A stretch of 64,000 nt of DNA from contig OY992537.1 of assembly GCA_963921195.1 (NCBI GenBank), positions 126,405,347 to 126,469,346 of the forward strand. The letters are read 5' to 3'. Numbering within the stretch: position 1 is the stretch's first letter; the number at the start of each line of letters is the position of its first letter. Below, piece after piece: positions 11,886-23,253 of this stretch. The stretch comes from Pegoplata infirma. Taxonomy: Eukaryota; Arthropoda; Insecta; Diptera; Anthomyiidae. Both the position numbers and the translations under genes were made by a program. The notes beneath the pieces are model-generated. The model was given only the letters and a program-made list of their open reading frames with translations. It did not search any database and was not told the origin of the DNA.

Positions 11886-12229
11886 AAAGAAGTTACAGTA
11901 TAGATTAGGATGAAAAAATAATATTAAATTAAAAAAAAAAATATATTTCTGAGGTAATTTGAGCTTATTTAGAAATTCAATTTTTGTTTTTACCTTTCCA
12001 AAAATCTTTTTTTCAGAAAATCTTTTTAGCACCTCAAAAAACTTGCAAAAAAAGATAAATCTTGATATATGGCAACACTGTGTAGGGTAAAACAATGACA
12101 AATAAAAGTAGACTACACAGTGCAACAGCCCATTTAGGGCCTCAACCAAACCAAGACAGTTTGAAAGTACTCATGTGCTGTAGTAAAAACCCCAAAGGGT
12201 TTTGCTCTGTACCGTCTCAATTTATTTTT

Positions 12230-12600
12230 TTTTGTTTTTATTTATTTTGTCCTGAAACTTGCATATAGGAAAGAGGGGAGCAAAATAAAAGTTACCTGTT
12301 TTTTTTAAGCTGCCCAATCTCACATTTAGCGGGTCAAAGGGGAGAGGCTTCCTTAAGTTCGTTATTGTCAAAAATGTAAAAACGTAGGGGTAGTTTATAT
12401 GGAGAAGTATACACGACCCCCAAAATCATATATAATAATCTATATTTAAATTAAGCTGACCCATTTTTGTGCGTTCATGAGGTGGCAACCCATTTTTTTA
12501 ATTTGAGATTGGCAGCTTTAAAAAAAAAACATGTAACTCTTATTTTTCTCCCCTTATTCCAATATTCAAGTTTCACTACAATCGGTGGCTGCCCTGTGAA
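12230..12600. repeat. Inner foldback, paralogous to the 41.5-kb insert
   Basis: Inverted arms: GAGGGGAGCAAAATAAAAGTTAC…AGCTGCCCAATCTCA (about 12268-12320) against TTGAGATTGGCAGCTTT…TAACTCTTATTTTTCTCCCC (about 12505-12555). The phrase TCACATTTAGCGGGTCAAAG resembles TCATATTTAGGGGGTAAAAAG inside the element at 41439-42005. Confidence 0.55.
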
Positions 12601-12850
12601 AGAAAAATGTTTTACGATTATTTTCAGCATCAAATTTCACTAGGGGTCACCGCAGGCAGAAAGTTTGACCGGTATCAGAAAAATTCATAAAAAAGGTTAA
12701 TTGTAAAGTATCATTAATTTTTTTATATTTATTCCTATATTTGTTAGTCACAATTGTATACAGTTTCTGGCATAAATATATAACAGTCGAACTTTCTTGC
12801 TTTAGTAGCCCCTAGTGAAATTTGATGCAGAACATATTCGTAGAACATTT
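12600..12850. repeat. Inner hairpin
   Basis: Arms GCATCAAATTTCACTAGGGG (about 12630) and CCCCTAGTGAAATTTGATGC (about 12812) are perfect reverse complements, with further pairing outward (AGAAAAATGTTTTACGA against CGTAGAACATTT). Confidence 0.7.
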
Positions 12851-13169
12851 AAACCCTTTAAACGCAAGTCTTAGTAGACTCCTGAGCCATTTTTTAAAAA
12901 AAGTACTTAAATGACCTCAAAATACGGAAGATAAAGGTTTAACTTATTTTAGAAAAAAATTCCCCATCAAACTCTATTGAAGACATCTAAACACTACTTC
13001 AAGCTCAAGTGAATATTTTCATAATTTTTTCAAACGCCTTTGAAAAAAAAAATTAAAAATTCAGTGGGCTATAAAAAAATTGAGACGCTTCAGAGAAAAA
13101 ACTCATTAGCGGTTTTACTACTACACAAGTAGGTACTTTCAAACTCCCTTCAATTGTTTCACAGTGCTA

Positions 13170-13930
13170 TCAATAATTTTTGGAAAACGTCAAAAACAAC
13201 TGTAGTAAATGCACATCCAATCTTAAAGTTGTGCGACGGTTCTTTCCTGGAACATATTAACCTTTTAACTGTCATTTTAAGGCGTTATTTTAGTCTTTTT
13301 TTCAAAAATTAGCACGGAAGTTTAATAAAAAGTCCATTTAAAGGGTTAAAATATTATTAAAATATTTTCCTTATAAAATTTCAAATATTAAAAAATCGTG
13401 CGACATCTACAAAAAGCTTAAAAATGGAAAAATATAAAAAATCTTGTTTTTATTGCATTATTTTACCAAAGCAGTTTTCTTCTATCTAAAAACTACATTC
13501 TTATTGGTTTTATAAAATTTTATGATGATTCGTTTCTTTGACCAAGTTTACTCTCTAGCTCCCATTTTAAGAGAATATTTTTGTGTTTTTTTTTAAAGAA
13601 ATACACAAAAGTTTATGAAAAAATACAGTTATAGGGTTAAAATTTCTATATATTGTATTAAATTTTGAAAATAATAAATTCAGTGTATATAAATTACATT
13701 TGGAGGTTTAAGGTGGAATGCCCTAAATATGTAATCTGGTAAAGTATGTAGAATGTCTTTGACGACACCAAAATAGAAACAAATGTAACAATGACAAAAA
13801 AAATTATAAAAACTTGAGGAAAAAATATATTTTTAATTGTGTTTTCTTATTTTTTTCTTTTTCAGTTTTGATTTTTTTTTTTTGTTTAACTATAATTTTA
13901 TGCAACTGCTCCCCTTTGAACGGCTCCTTA
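13170..13930. repeat. Decayed repeats of the AACCCTTTAACTGYC type, otherwise AT-rich
   Basis: Contains words such as AACCTTTTAACTGTCATTTTAAGG and GCACATCCAATCTTAAAGTTG that recur at 9530-9600 and 12840-12960. Two overlapping 60-70-codon frames at 13814-14026 are F-rich and not credible genes. Confidence 0.4.
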
Positions 13931-13932
13931 AT

Positions 13933-14138
13933 AAAGGGTACTTTCCACTATCACACTTTTCCATTATACACATCAAAATTTACCAACGTCCTAAAGATTT
14001 TTGGATTCTTTTTTATTGAAACCTAGTCGTATCTAATCAGTGAACAATTTCTGGCCAAATTTTTTAAAAAAAATTCGCTAACATGGTGAAATTACGCTTG
14101 TATAATGGGAATGTGTGATAGTGAAAAGTACCCTTAAA
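13933..14138. repeat. Hairpin repeat around AAGGGTACTTTYCACTATCACAC
   Basis: The left arm (13933-13976) and right arm (14098-14138) are inverted: GGGTACTTTCCACTATCACAC against GTGTGATAGTGAAAAGTACCC. It is followed immediately by the hAT insertion at 14140, whose TSD copies lie in its right end. Likely an old small MITE. Confidence 0.65.
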
Positions 14139-14139
14139 C

Positions 14140-15131
14140 CAGCGTCGCCAGGTACTTTTTTCCGTCGTCCCCAAAAATATAACAAAATATCCCCAAAAAT
14201 ACCCAAAACAATAAATAAATACGTTTAATATTAAAAAAAAAAAATTATGGATCGTAATTTTTATACCCTCCAACTACAGTATGGGGGTATACTCACTTTG
14301 TCATTCCGTGTGTAACGCATCGAAATATCGGTCGGGGACCCCATAAAGTATATATATTATTGATCAGTGATCGATTCTAAGACATTCTAGCGATGTCCGT
14401 CCGTCCGTCCGTCCGTCTGTCCGTCCGTCCGTCCGTCTGTAGTTAACACGATGCAGTCCAAAATAAAAGAGCTAGATCCCTCAAGTTTGGCACAAATATG
14501 TCTTGTGTTCCTAGGCAGGTTAAGTTCGGAAATTGGCCAAATCGAACCAGGGGGAAAAAAGTTCCCCCTTGAAGAACTAAACCAACCTCTAAAAAAATAC
14601 ACTTTTTTACATGTTTTTTTGTATTTTTGTTAAGTAAATGAAACATTTGGTATATTTATCGCGATGGGAAGGTGCTCTCAACGTCCCCCACTGACCCTAT
14701 CAACCCCCCTCCCCCCAAAAAAAAAAAAAGAAACGCCCCTGACAAATTTTTGTTTTTAATTTTTTTACATTTTGGAGGGTATAAAAGATTCGGCACAGCC
14801 GAATTTAACACTCTCACTTGTTCAATTTTATTTTGTTTAAAAAATCCCCAAAAATCCCCAAACGAGTTAATTAGTGAGTTTTGACAATGTTAACATACAT
14901 TTTACAGCCGATAAATGCACGTTTTACTGAATGCGCGTCGTAATCTCGTACTAAAGAGTTATTTTCACTAAAACTTTTGTTAAAAATCGTTGATTATAAT
15001 AAATTTAGCTTCTTGTATCAAATAGATACCATTTTGAATATCCCCAAAATATTTTTTGAAATCATTTTTGTCATTTTTTCTCTAGTTAAATCCCCAACTT
15101 TGGGGATAAATCCCCAAGTTTGGCAGCCCTG
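14140..15131. mobile_element. hAT-type non-autonomous element (8-bp TSD CCTTAAAC), holds a mini-me
   Basis: Perfect 8-bp duplications CCTTAAAC at 14132-14139 and 15132-15139. Tips are CAGCGTCGCCAGGTAC and, on the minus strand at the right end, CAGGGCTGCCAAACTTGGG. The interior outside the nested mini-me is full of TCCCCAAAAATA / TTTGGGGAT words. Without the 14257-14822 insert it would be about 430 bp, MITE size. Confidence 0.87.
14257..14822 (+). mobile_element. mini-me element, variant IV
   Basis: Runs from TTTTTATACCCTCCAACTAC through CCCCATAAAGTATATATATT, the core GATCGATTCTAAGACATTC TAGCGAT and a (GTCY)n tract, to GGAGGGTATAAAAGATTCGG and CACTCTCACTTG. Sister copies are at 17502-18176 and 59492-61549. 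The 70-codon frames within it are incidental. Confidence 0.88.
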
Positions 15132-15139
15132 CCTTAAAC

Positions 15140-15880
15140 AGTTCCCAGTCCTTAAAAAACAAACAGTCTGCCAAAAAATCTGTAAACGACTTTTAATTTA
15201 AACAAGCATTCCGCCCGGAACTTCGTTACCGGTAATATTAAATACCAGACAAAAGAAGGATCCAGACAAGAGTCCCCATTTCTAAAATTCTCATCTACGG
15301 AATCTTTATTTATTTTAATTGTGGACGTTTAATACTTTCACAAAAACTGTTCAGAATAATTTAGATATGACTACTAATGAAACTATGGAACTGACATTTT
15401 AAGTATTTTCCTGTCAGAAAAACTTTTTTCCTTTAAAATTTAGAAATCGAGGGTTTGGTGTAGTTATATATTTTACATTTTTCTACTTTGTATATCATTG
15501 TTGACTTTTTTCCCTAACACTTTTTTAGTTAAAGAATTGTTTTAATATTATTGTTCCTGCCGCGTATTTAGGATAACATCTGAATTTATGTTTAGTTATG
15601 TTAAATAAAAAAAAAGCAAAAAAAAAAAATGAAAATGGTTGGAAAAAACTTCATAAAGAAGGGATCATTATGTAACTAAATTTCCCTTACAATCTAAAAC
15701 ATTTATAAATATTCTGAGGCGGATTAACTTGTGAAAAAATAATGTCCTAAAGCGTTTAAATTCTGTATACAATTTGAATTTTTCATAAATTTATTAAACT
15801 ATACCGCGTTATACAGGAGACAAGCATATATTAATTGTAAGAGGAAAAAACATATTTAAATTAAAAATTATCAATTTTAT
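15140..15880. other. AT-rich sequence, little recognised
   Basis: The only relationship seen is the inverted similarity of about 15195-15290 to 7345-7440 (GGAACTTCGTTACCGGTAATATTAAATACC). No gene is supported. Confidence 0.35.
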
Positions 15881-16780
15881 TTTAAGAAGGTTTATTCTAG
15901 CTTGAGGTTATTATTTTCTTTACTAATTAAAAATATTTTTGATATTCTCCTAGAATAATTTTCAACAAAATTATTGTTCTGTTTTAAATTTATTTATGTT
16001 GGTAATTTTTACCAACACGTGTTTCGGAATTTGTCAGATTTAATTGTCAAGACTTTTTAGCAAATATAAAAACCCTATACTACAAATAGCAAAGGGAATT
16101 CAAATGACAAATTGCCAATGTGCGAACAAAAATATTAGTACATATTCAACTCTGCATTCATTGAGAATAAGAATAAGAAACTTGTAAAATCTCTTGCAAG
16201 GGAAGTATCTCAATCCTACTGAACCAATTTGCATGAAACTTAAAGTAACAATTATAAGGTTTGTGTGTCTCGGCTTATTGGCCACATCGGGGGTTTAGGG
16301 GTTCAAAAAATGGTTTAAAAAATGGAATTTTTCAGTCATTTCTTTCTAACAAACGTTATTATGTTTGCATATGAGAAGAGAGATTTTTTAATGCCTTTCC
16401 GAAGGTGTTATAACCTTGTAGAAATTCAGCTTCGTTAAATATATTTTTGATCAAAATGTGTTAATTTCTGGGGGTATTTATGTAAGACATACCTCTACGA
16501 CACGATTTTTTGCTATGGACGATATCCCTGTTAGTTCGGGAGCTATGGAAATTTTCAAGTAGGTCCACTTTTTTTTTAAGGGGACAACGACATTTTTAAA
16601 CACTGATATGGCCTATTAGCCGAGACACCCCAATCTTAAAATCGTCTCTTTTATATAAATTTTAAGCTTCAGGCAAATCGGTTCATAAGGGTTGAGATAC
16701 TTCCCTGTTAGTAAAATTACTCTTGTCAAATAACCAACAAAAAACTATTGAAAACAGATTTATATATGATTATCCATTGC
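15880..16780. repeat. Dispersed repeat (TTTATTCTAGCTTGAGG family), interrupted
   Basis: Shares with 42110-42670 the ordered blocks TTTATTCTRGCTYGAGG, TTACTAATTAAAA, CACGTGTTTCGGAATTTGTCA, TTGTCAAGAY and AATAACCAACAAAAA. The 16197-16710 inverted-repeat insert is absent from the 42-kb copy, which therefore shows an approximate empty site. Confidence 0.7.
16197..16710. mobile_element. Foldback / MITE with AGGGAAGTATCTCAAYCC ends
   Basis: Inverted ends AGGGAAGTATCTCAATCC and GGTTGAGATACTTCCCT extend inward through GTGTCTCGGCTTATTGGCC against GGCCTATTAGCCGAGACAC. It occupies a site that is uninterrupted in the 42.1-42.7 kb relative. The AGGGAAGT tip resembles that of the element at 41439 (CAAGGGAAGTCTCC). 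Target duplication not resolved (TTG versus TTA). Confidence 0.65.
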
Positions 16781-16849
16781 ACAATACTATATGCTAGTTG
16801 TTCTGAAATATGCTCAAATTTATGGGCAATTTGTGAGTGCAATACCATA

Positions 16850-17245
16850 TATGTAGCATTCCACACCTAATGTCCCGCTACAGAAAAACATGTGTCCACT
16901 GAATTTCTGAATGGGTTATATGAATAGCCCTTTCAGTTTTTCAGTTTTTTAAAAACTGGGCTTAGGAAGCGTGGTCAAATATTGGAAAAATTGTCAAATT
17001 TGTGTCGAGTTGCCTTGTTTAAATATTTATGAAATTAAAACGGAATGCACCACAATCTCTAAAATTTACAGTCTTGTATAGTTTTGAATGGGCAATCGAT
17101 TATTTTTTTTTTTGGAAAATTTTCAGCACCGGTTCTGAAATTTTCCATTTTTTAAAAAAAGTCAATTTATTAAAAATGCGGCCACTTTTTTTCAAATTTT
17201 TTTTTTTAAAGCTTAGATGTTTGTCTACACTCGGAAAAAAAACTA
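16850..17245. repeat. Outer inverted repeat, left copy
   Basis: Contains CATTCCACACCTAATGTCC, GCTTAGGAAGCGTGGTCAAA, AATTGTCAAATTTGTGTCGAG, AAACGGAATGCACCACAATC and ATTTTCAGCACCGGTTCTGAAA, and stops at TCTACACTCGGAAAAAA. Inverted copies lie at 19195-19640 and 27505-28020. With the latter it brackets about 11 kb of nested insertions. Confidence 0.75.
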
Positions 17246-17501
17246 AATAAAAAATGAGAAAATTAACTAAATCCAAGGAAAATTGATAATGATTTAGCTC
17301 CATTACCATGTATTCCTACTTTTTAGTCCATATTTTTCTTAAAAATAAGGACCAATTTGAACTAGAAAATGGGAAAAAATTTCCAATTTTTTAGATAAAA
17401 AAACACATTTCTGATAAGAAAATTTTTTTTAAATTAATTAATTTCATATTTTTTATTGATTTATTTATAGAATAGCACACAGAATTCTCATTAGGTACAT
17501 T

Positions 17502-18176
17502 TTTATACCCCCCAACTACAGTATGGGAGTATACTCACTTTGTCATTCCATGTGTAACGCATCAAAATATCGGTCTAGGACCCCATACAGTATACATATT
17601 TATGATCAGTGATCGATTCTAAGTCATTCTAGCGATGTCCGTCCATCCGTCCGTCTGTCCGTCTGTTGTTAACACGATGCAGTCCAAAATAAAAGAGCTA
17701 GTCTCCCGACATTTGGCGCGAATATGTCTTATGTTCCTAGGCAGGTTAAGTTCGTAAATGAGCAAAATCTGACCAGGGGGAAAAAAGTCCCCCTTTGAAG
17801 AACTAAACCAACCTCTGAAAAATACCATATTTTTACATGATTTTTTGTGTTTTTGTTTAACAAATCGAACATTTTTACGCTTCAAGAAGTTCAAAGTCCC
17901 ACAGAATTAGAAAATATCGTTTTTCGGTACGCCCCTCCTTTTATGGGCGTGGAATAAAACATTTTTTTTTAAATAATGATAATTTTGTATTTCTTTAGTG
18001 CAAAAAGCATAAGAATGAATTTTTAGACACATATTCGAGGGGAAATTTGCACCCCCCCAATTACCACTACCGACCCACTGCCCCCCAAACACGCCCCTGC
18101 ATTTTTTATTTTTTATTTTGGAATGTTGGAGGGTATAAAAGATTCGGCACAGCCGAGTTTAACACTCTTACTTGTT
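17502..18176 (+). mobile_element. mini-me element, variant IV
   Basis: TTTTTATACCCCCCAACTAC at the left end, CATACAGTATACATATTTATGA, core GATCGATTCTAAGTCATTC TAGCGAT, (GTCY)n, then the CCAGGGGGAAAAAAGTCCCCC hairpin, GGAGGGTATAAAAGATTCGG and CACTCTTACTTG. Confidence 0.88.
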
Positions 18177-18421
18177 TATTATAAATATAAAAAAACGTTT
18201 GCTTCTTATAGTCAAGTAATAAATTTAATTAGTTTTTAAAGTTAAATTACAACAAAGACTTTGTCTGTAACGTTTGTTCCCAGACTATGGGAAAAACACG
18301 CCAAAGCCAAGGCCTTTGTTGTGATTAAAATATTATTTTTCCCTAACACATACATGTGTAGAAAAAATGTAAACATTAAATTTATTATTTGTTATACAAG
18401 ACCAAATTCTTTTTTTCATAA

Positions 18422-18753
18422 CCCTAGTAAAAATATTATGCTAATTTTACTAAATAGATCTAATTTGATCCGTAAAATGGTTGTATCAAATAATATCTAA
18501 TTGTATTACCTTAGACCAAAAAATATAAAAATTGATACAATTTGATATCTTATAATATCTTTTTTTATATAATTTGATGAGCAAAACCAAAATACGAATC
18601 TAATCATATATGGAGCAATATCTAACCATATAAAGTGGATCAACCGTATCAAAGTGATAGATAAAATTTTATATAAATTTATACGGAAGCATATTAACTC
18701 AAATAAGATTGTATCAAATTATATATGATTAGACCAGAAAATTTTTACTCGGG
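18422..18753. mobile_element. CCC-MITE copy 1 (332 bp, 2-bp TSD AA)
   Basis: Tips CCCTAGTAAAAATATTATG and TTTTTACTCGGG, flanked by AA on both sides (18420-18421 and 18754-18755). It differs from the 366-bp copies by loss of about 34 bp around the TTTGATC words. Highly similar to 26549-26914, 48642-49375 and 48987-49352. Confidence 0.88.
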
Positions 18754-18755
18754 AA

Positions 18756-19194
18756 GCTACAAATAATAAACAAAATGTGAACTACAAGCAAGCATGAAAA
18801 AAAAAATCAACAAAACAATTTCAAGTTATGAAAAATTTACTAAACTTGTGGAAAAAACTTCCTCAAATTAAAGAAGATAAATATGATGAACTAATTGGTA
18901 GGAAATTACGTCCTAAAACTGCATTTTTTGAACTAAATTTTGTTTTTAGAAATATGTCTTAAAAATAAACATTATTTTTCAATTATTTATGGAAAATTTC
19001 TTTGACGGTAAGAATTTCTTCCATGTATTAGGGAATTCCATTTAAGGAAAATTATGGCCTATTTAACAGTCCATGAACTAAATTTTTTTCCTTAAAGTTG
19101 GGAAAATTTCCCAAAGTTAAATTTAACTAAATTGTGGGAAAATTTATAAACTATTTTGAAGAAAATTTTTTAAGTTAATTCTTTTTTTTTTTTT
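18756..19194. other. AT-rich interior of the outer inverted-repeat element
   Basis: Words like GGAAAATTTCTTTGACG and GGGAATTCCATTTAAGG loosely mirror 17245-17450. No gene. Confidence 0.35.
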
Positions 19195-19640
19195 TGAGTG
19201 TATCCACACAAAAAATCAGACATGTGTTTTTCGTTTTTTCGAGAAAATCGCATTTGAATATTAAATTTCATAACAATTTAGTAATTTTCTTGTATTTTCT
19301 TGTTTCAACATTGCAAATGAGTATTCAAAAAAGGAAAATTTCAGAACGGGTTCTGAGATTGTGGTGTATTCCGTGAGATTGTGGTGTATTCCGTGTTAAT
19401 TTTATATTGATTAATATTTAAACAAGGCAACTCGACACAAATTTGACAATTTTTCCAATATTTGACCACGTTTCAAAAGCCCAGGGAGGCAAATTATGTA
19501 ACTTGATAATCGTCAATCGTTAGCTCATATTCTATTAGCATAAAATGACACAATATGGTAATGGAATATCGATGGAAACGATACGATTGACGACTATCAA
19601 GTTACATAATTACCCCCCAGTTTTTGAAAAATTTTGCGAA
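19195..19640. repeat. Outer inverted repeat, middle copy
   Basis: Reverse-complement of the 16850-17245 block, in the same orientation as 27505-28020. It contains a short local duplication GAGATTGTGGTGTATTCCGT (19357 and 19376) and is split by the hairpin MITE at 19484-19618. Confidence 0.65.
19484..19618. mobile_element. 135-bp hairpin MITE
   Basis: Arms TTATGTAACTTGATAATCG and CGACTATCAAGTTACATAA are near-perfect inverses, with tips GGGAGGCAA and TTACCCCCC. The host reads through (…GCCCAGTTTTTG…) when it is removed, as in the uninterrupted paralogue near 16960. Superfamily not assigned. Confidence 0.75.
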
Positions 19641-20189
19641 TGAGTATTATTAATTGCATATATATTACTCATACGCTCTGTTAAAACAAGAAAATACAAG
19701 CAACCCGAGTAAAAATTTTTGTATGGAGCAATATATGTTCTAAAATTATTCCAGATCTGTTGATAGATCCGAGATTTGAAAGATCAGCACTGATCCGAAA
19801 AATGGATCGCTAAGATTAGATCAGTTTTAACCGGACGGATACAATTTCATCCGAAAAGTGGGTTTATCTAATTAGATCAGTTTTAATCGTTGGGATACAA
19901 TTTCATCCGAAAAATGGTTGGATCTTATTAGATCAAGACAAAAAAAAAATGATTTTTTTAGCTGGATTAAAAAAGATAAAATTTTATACGAAAAAAAAAA
20001 AAATTATTACAAAAAACTTTAGATAAAATTTCATCCGAAAAAAAAATCTATTTTTAGAACTATATATAATTTAATCCGAACAATAAAATCTATTTTTAGA
20101 ACTGATAAAGCTTTATCCAAACAATTTTTTTCAATATTAAGATATAAATATATATAATTAAAATTTATTAAAAAAAAAAAAAAAAACTT

Positions 20190-20268
20190 CGAGCGGCGGG
20201 GGAATCGAACAGCTACCAACTGTTTTGTAATCGCAATCTCTACCCTCTGACCCAGCGGACGTTGTTAA
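20190..20268 (-). pseudogene. tRNA-derived fragment / SINE-head-like sequence
   Basis: On the minus strand TGGGTCAGAGGG matches the Pol III A-box consensus TRGCNNAGNNGG at 11 of 12 positions, and TGTTCGATTCC matches the B-box GGTTCGANNCC at 10 of 11, 31 bases apart as in tRNAs. Acceptor-arm pairing is poor and the anticodon arm is irregular, so it is not a functional tRNA. A possible relative is at 55206-55278. Confidence 0.55.
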
Positions 20269-20925
20269 TAAATGACAACTTTAAAAGACTATGTTTTAAA
20301 AAAACTTAGAAAATTTTTGAAAATAGTTTATCATATATAATTATATCAAGTTTAACTTATATATAATTAAATCCAGTTTATCTTATCGTGTATATGATTG
20401 CATCAAATTATATTCGATTTGAATTTGAACAAAATTTTAAAAAAGACTTAGAAAATTTTTGCAAAAATTTGTGATTTTTTTTTTTAGTTAATTTCAGAGC
20501 TAATAGGGGGTTTAATACTGAGTTCAACAACATGATTTTCCTGTTCCAATGCTCTTTGCCTTCGAAGTTATAAACCTTCAAAGTCAAAACGGTTTTTGGC
20601 TTATGAGCTTCAAATTTTCACCGAATCCAGAATTTCTTTCTGCCGTTGGAAATTTAATAAAAATACCTTTAAAATGGTATAAAACATGTATAAACTTTTG
20701 TACTCACCAAGGGCCAAATAATGAGTTTTAAGTTTTTTTCAGAAGTTTTTTCAGACAAAAATAATTTTATCTGAAAATCTTGCTAACATAAGTTCGAGCC
20801 AAATACACTTTTTACTATCGGCAACAATTAAAGCTTTGATTTGAGCTTGATCTGAGCACTTTAGCTCTCTTAAAACCAGAGATATTGATGTTTAAACATT
20901 AAAGTTTTAAAATATTTTTTTCTTC
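20269..20925. other. AT-rich interior of element A
   Basis: No recognised gene. One 60-codon frame at 20549-20731 is not credible without support. Confidence 0.35.
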
Positions 20926-21760
20926 GGATGAAATAATATATAATTATATAGATACATAATAATTTTTGAAATATTTTTGTTAAAATTCAAGGATTTTATT
21001 TTTTTTTAAATTTGAAAAACGAAAATGCATTAAAAAAATATTTCGATTAAAAAAAATTTTAAAAAAAAATAGTTTTTTCTTGACTTAGTCGGGAATCGAA
21101 CTCAGGGTCCCCAAGAATTATATATTATCATATATGATGCAATATTAAATGTTATATAACTATATACAAATAATATTTATTTCTAAATATTATCATAAAA
21201 ATTTAATTAATCAATATTTTTAAGTTTTGAAAAAAATTAAAGCTTCTAAAACATATTTTCGTTAAAAAAAAAAATTAAAAAAATTAATTTTTTTTCTTGC
21301 CTGAGCCGGGGATCGAACCCAGGGTAATCAGGAATCATATATTACCTTATATGATGTAATATATAAAATTATATAACTATAAATAAATAATATTTATTTT
21401 TAAATATTATCATAAAAACTTAATTATTCAATATTTTTATGTTTAGAAAAAACAAGAAGCTTTAAAAACATATTTTCTTTTTAAAAAAATTAAAAAAAAA
21501 TAGTTTTTTTTTGGGTTGAGCCGGGAATCGAACTCGGGGTCCCCAAGCAGCATATATTATCTTATATGATCTTATATAAAGTTACACACAACTATATAAG
21601 TAGTACGCATTTTTTAAAAATTTAACATTTAAAATCCAATATGCATTTTTTTAAGTTTTAAACTGCAACGGATCAAACAGATTTTTTTTTTTCTATTAAA
21701 AAATAAAAAAAAATAAAAATATATTTTTTTGACTGACTTAAGGTGCTTCGAGAATCATAC
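20926..21760 (-). repeat. ~215-bp tandem repeat, each unit with a tRNA T-arm/B-box
   Basis: Three clear units spaced 215 bp have CGGGAATCGAACTC (21091), CGGGGATCGAACCC (21306) and CGGGAATCGAACTC (21521). On the minus strand these read GAGTTCGATTCCCG or GGGTTCGATCCCCGGCTCAGG, a tRNA T-arm plus 3' acceptor strand with a perfect B-box in the middle unit. No A-box is found upstream of any of the three. The rest of each unit is TATATGAT / AAATATTATCATAAAAA sequence. A decayed fourth unit may follow. Confidence 0.75.
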
Positions 21761-22612
21761 ATAATTATACAGGGTCTCTTGTATACTTACATAAAAATAT
21801 ATATGATTTAACATTAAAAAAAATATATTGAAATACTGTCATATAAATTTATGCAAAATTATATATAAAACATAATAAAAGAAAAAAATATTTTTTTACC
21901 CTATAGAATTGTATAACATTTTATATGGTGTCACATGTGCGACCATTTAAAATTATATATAGAGTTTCAACAACAATTTTATTTATATGGTACCTTACAA
22001 AATTATATACGCCCGAGTAAAAAAGAATTTATATAACCATATATGCTAGTATATAATTATTTATATTTATATATGGTTATGCATGAACTTTGATATGGAC
22101 ATATAAGTTTATATATAGCATTGTATTTTTCCTTATTTTTTAATATGATAACATACATATTTATATCTTTTTATATACCGATCTATATGAAATTAGATAT
22201 GACATATAAGTTCGGAAATTTTTAGATATGGCAGATAAAAAGATATATGATTTTATTTATAATTATATCCCGAAAAAAAATTAAACATTTTCTAAGTCCC
22301 GTACAATTAAAAAAAAAATTAAAAATGTTCAAGTCTTAAAAATTTTCTAAAGTCCCGGACATAAAATTTTTTTGGCAATTTTTTTTTTGGACTAAAAAAA
22401 TCATTGAAAATGTTTTTAGGAGAAATTTTATTCATTTGAAAAATTTTTAAGTTTCGAAAAAATGTTTTTAAATTTTCTAAGACACAAACATTTTTTGGAA
22501 TTTTTAAATCCCTTAAAAATTGTTTTAGAAAAAAATTTTACAAATTTTCAATAAATTGCTAAGTCGCGAAAAAAATTCCGAAGAATGTAATAAAAAATCT
22601 TCTAATTGATAA

Positions 22613-23130
22613 CACAGTACAACACATGATTTGCCAACTCAATTCTGTGAACTGTATGTGAAATTAGACCCAAAAAGAAGAATTTCTGCATCATTCGTTT
22701 TGTCTGCTTACCTGCGAAAATATTTTTAATATCGATTTGAAGTTAGTACTATCGTATAGGGGAATTTATCACGTTTTAGGCCCTGTTGTTTGACATAGCT
22801 CGACAACCACTAGCCCGATTTAGTTGAAATAAATTTTAAAAAATTAAGAATTACAATTCCCTTAATCTGTTCATATATTGTTTTCCTATACAAGTAACAC
22901 TTTCGAAGTTAAAAACGAATGTATGAAGGGAAAAAAGTATTTTTTGCCTAAAAATTTAAATTTTTTTTTTTAAATACATAAAAAATCCAAAATGGAAAAA
23001 AGTGTCTAATCTTATAACTTTCGCGTAAAGTCACATGACCTATGAGCAAAATAAGGCATAGATCATGAAAATCGATGCACGCGTTTGTCATTTATTCACA
23101 ATTAAGTAAATGTATGAATTTCAAAAATTT
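22613..23130 (+). repeat. Left terminal inverted repeat of the transposon
   Basis: Blocks such as GTGAAATTAGACCCAAAAAG, CTCGACAACCACTAGCCC and CATGACCTATGAGCAAAAT are matched in inverted form in 25780-26278. It ends around GTATGAATTTCAAAAAT. Confidence 0.88.
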
Positions 23131-23253
23131 GCTCGAGATATGCACAACATTATTTGGAGAAAACATTGACACCTTTTCATGATTCTGAGAATTAAAAAAA
23201 AGGAATAAACAAAAGGTTATTTGATTTTTATGATTGCGGTAGCAAAGTAATAA

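Larger units (their letters stand above)
12116..13166. mobile_element. Non-autonomous element with CACAGTGCAACA / TGTTTCACAGTG tips
   Basis: The left tip is CACAGTGCAACAG and the right tip reads CACTGTGAAACA on the minus strand. CTA flanks both sides (12113-12115 and 13167-13169), a possible 3-bp target duplication. Subterminal inverted blocks match (GTTTGAAAGTACTCATGTG, about 12159; CACAAGTAGGTACTTTCAAAC, about 13125). No transposase frame. Tip and subterminal words (AGCCCACTGAA, AAAGGCGTTTG) tie it to 63142 onward, and the tip resembles that of the 22,613-26,278 transposon. Confidence 0.65.

Noticed and set aside
14387..14646. Overlapping 60-71-codon frames around the (GTCY)n tract
   Set aside because: They recur at the same relative place in other mini-me copies and read through microsatellite (TDGRTDGQTDG); a by-product of the element.
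21060..21560. Functional tRNA genes on the minus strand
   Set aside because: Only the T-arm and 3' acceptor strand are present; no D-arm, anticodon arm or A-box could be found in any of the three units.
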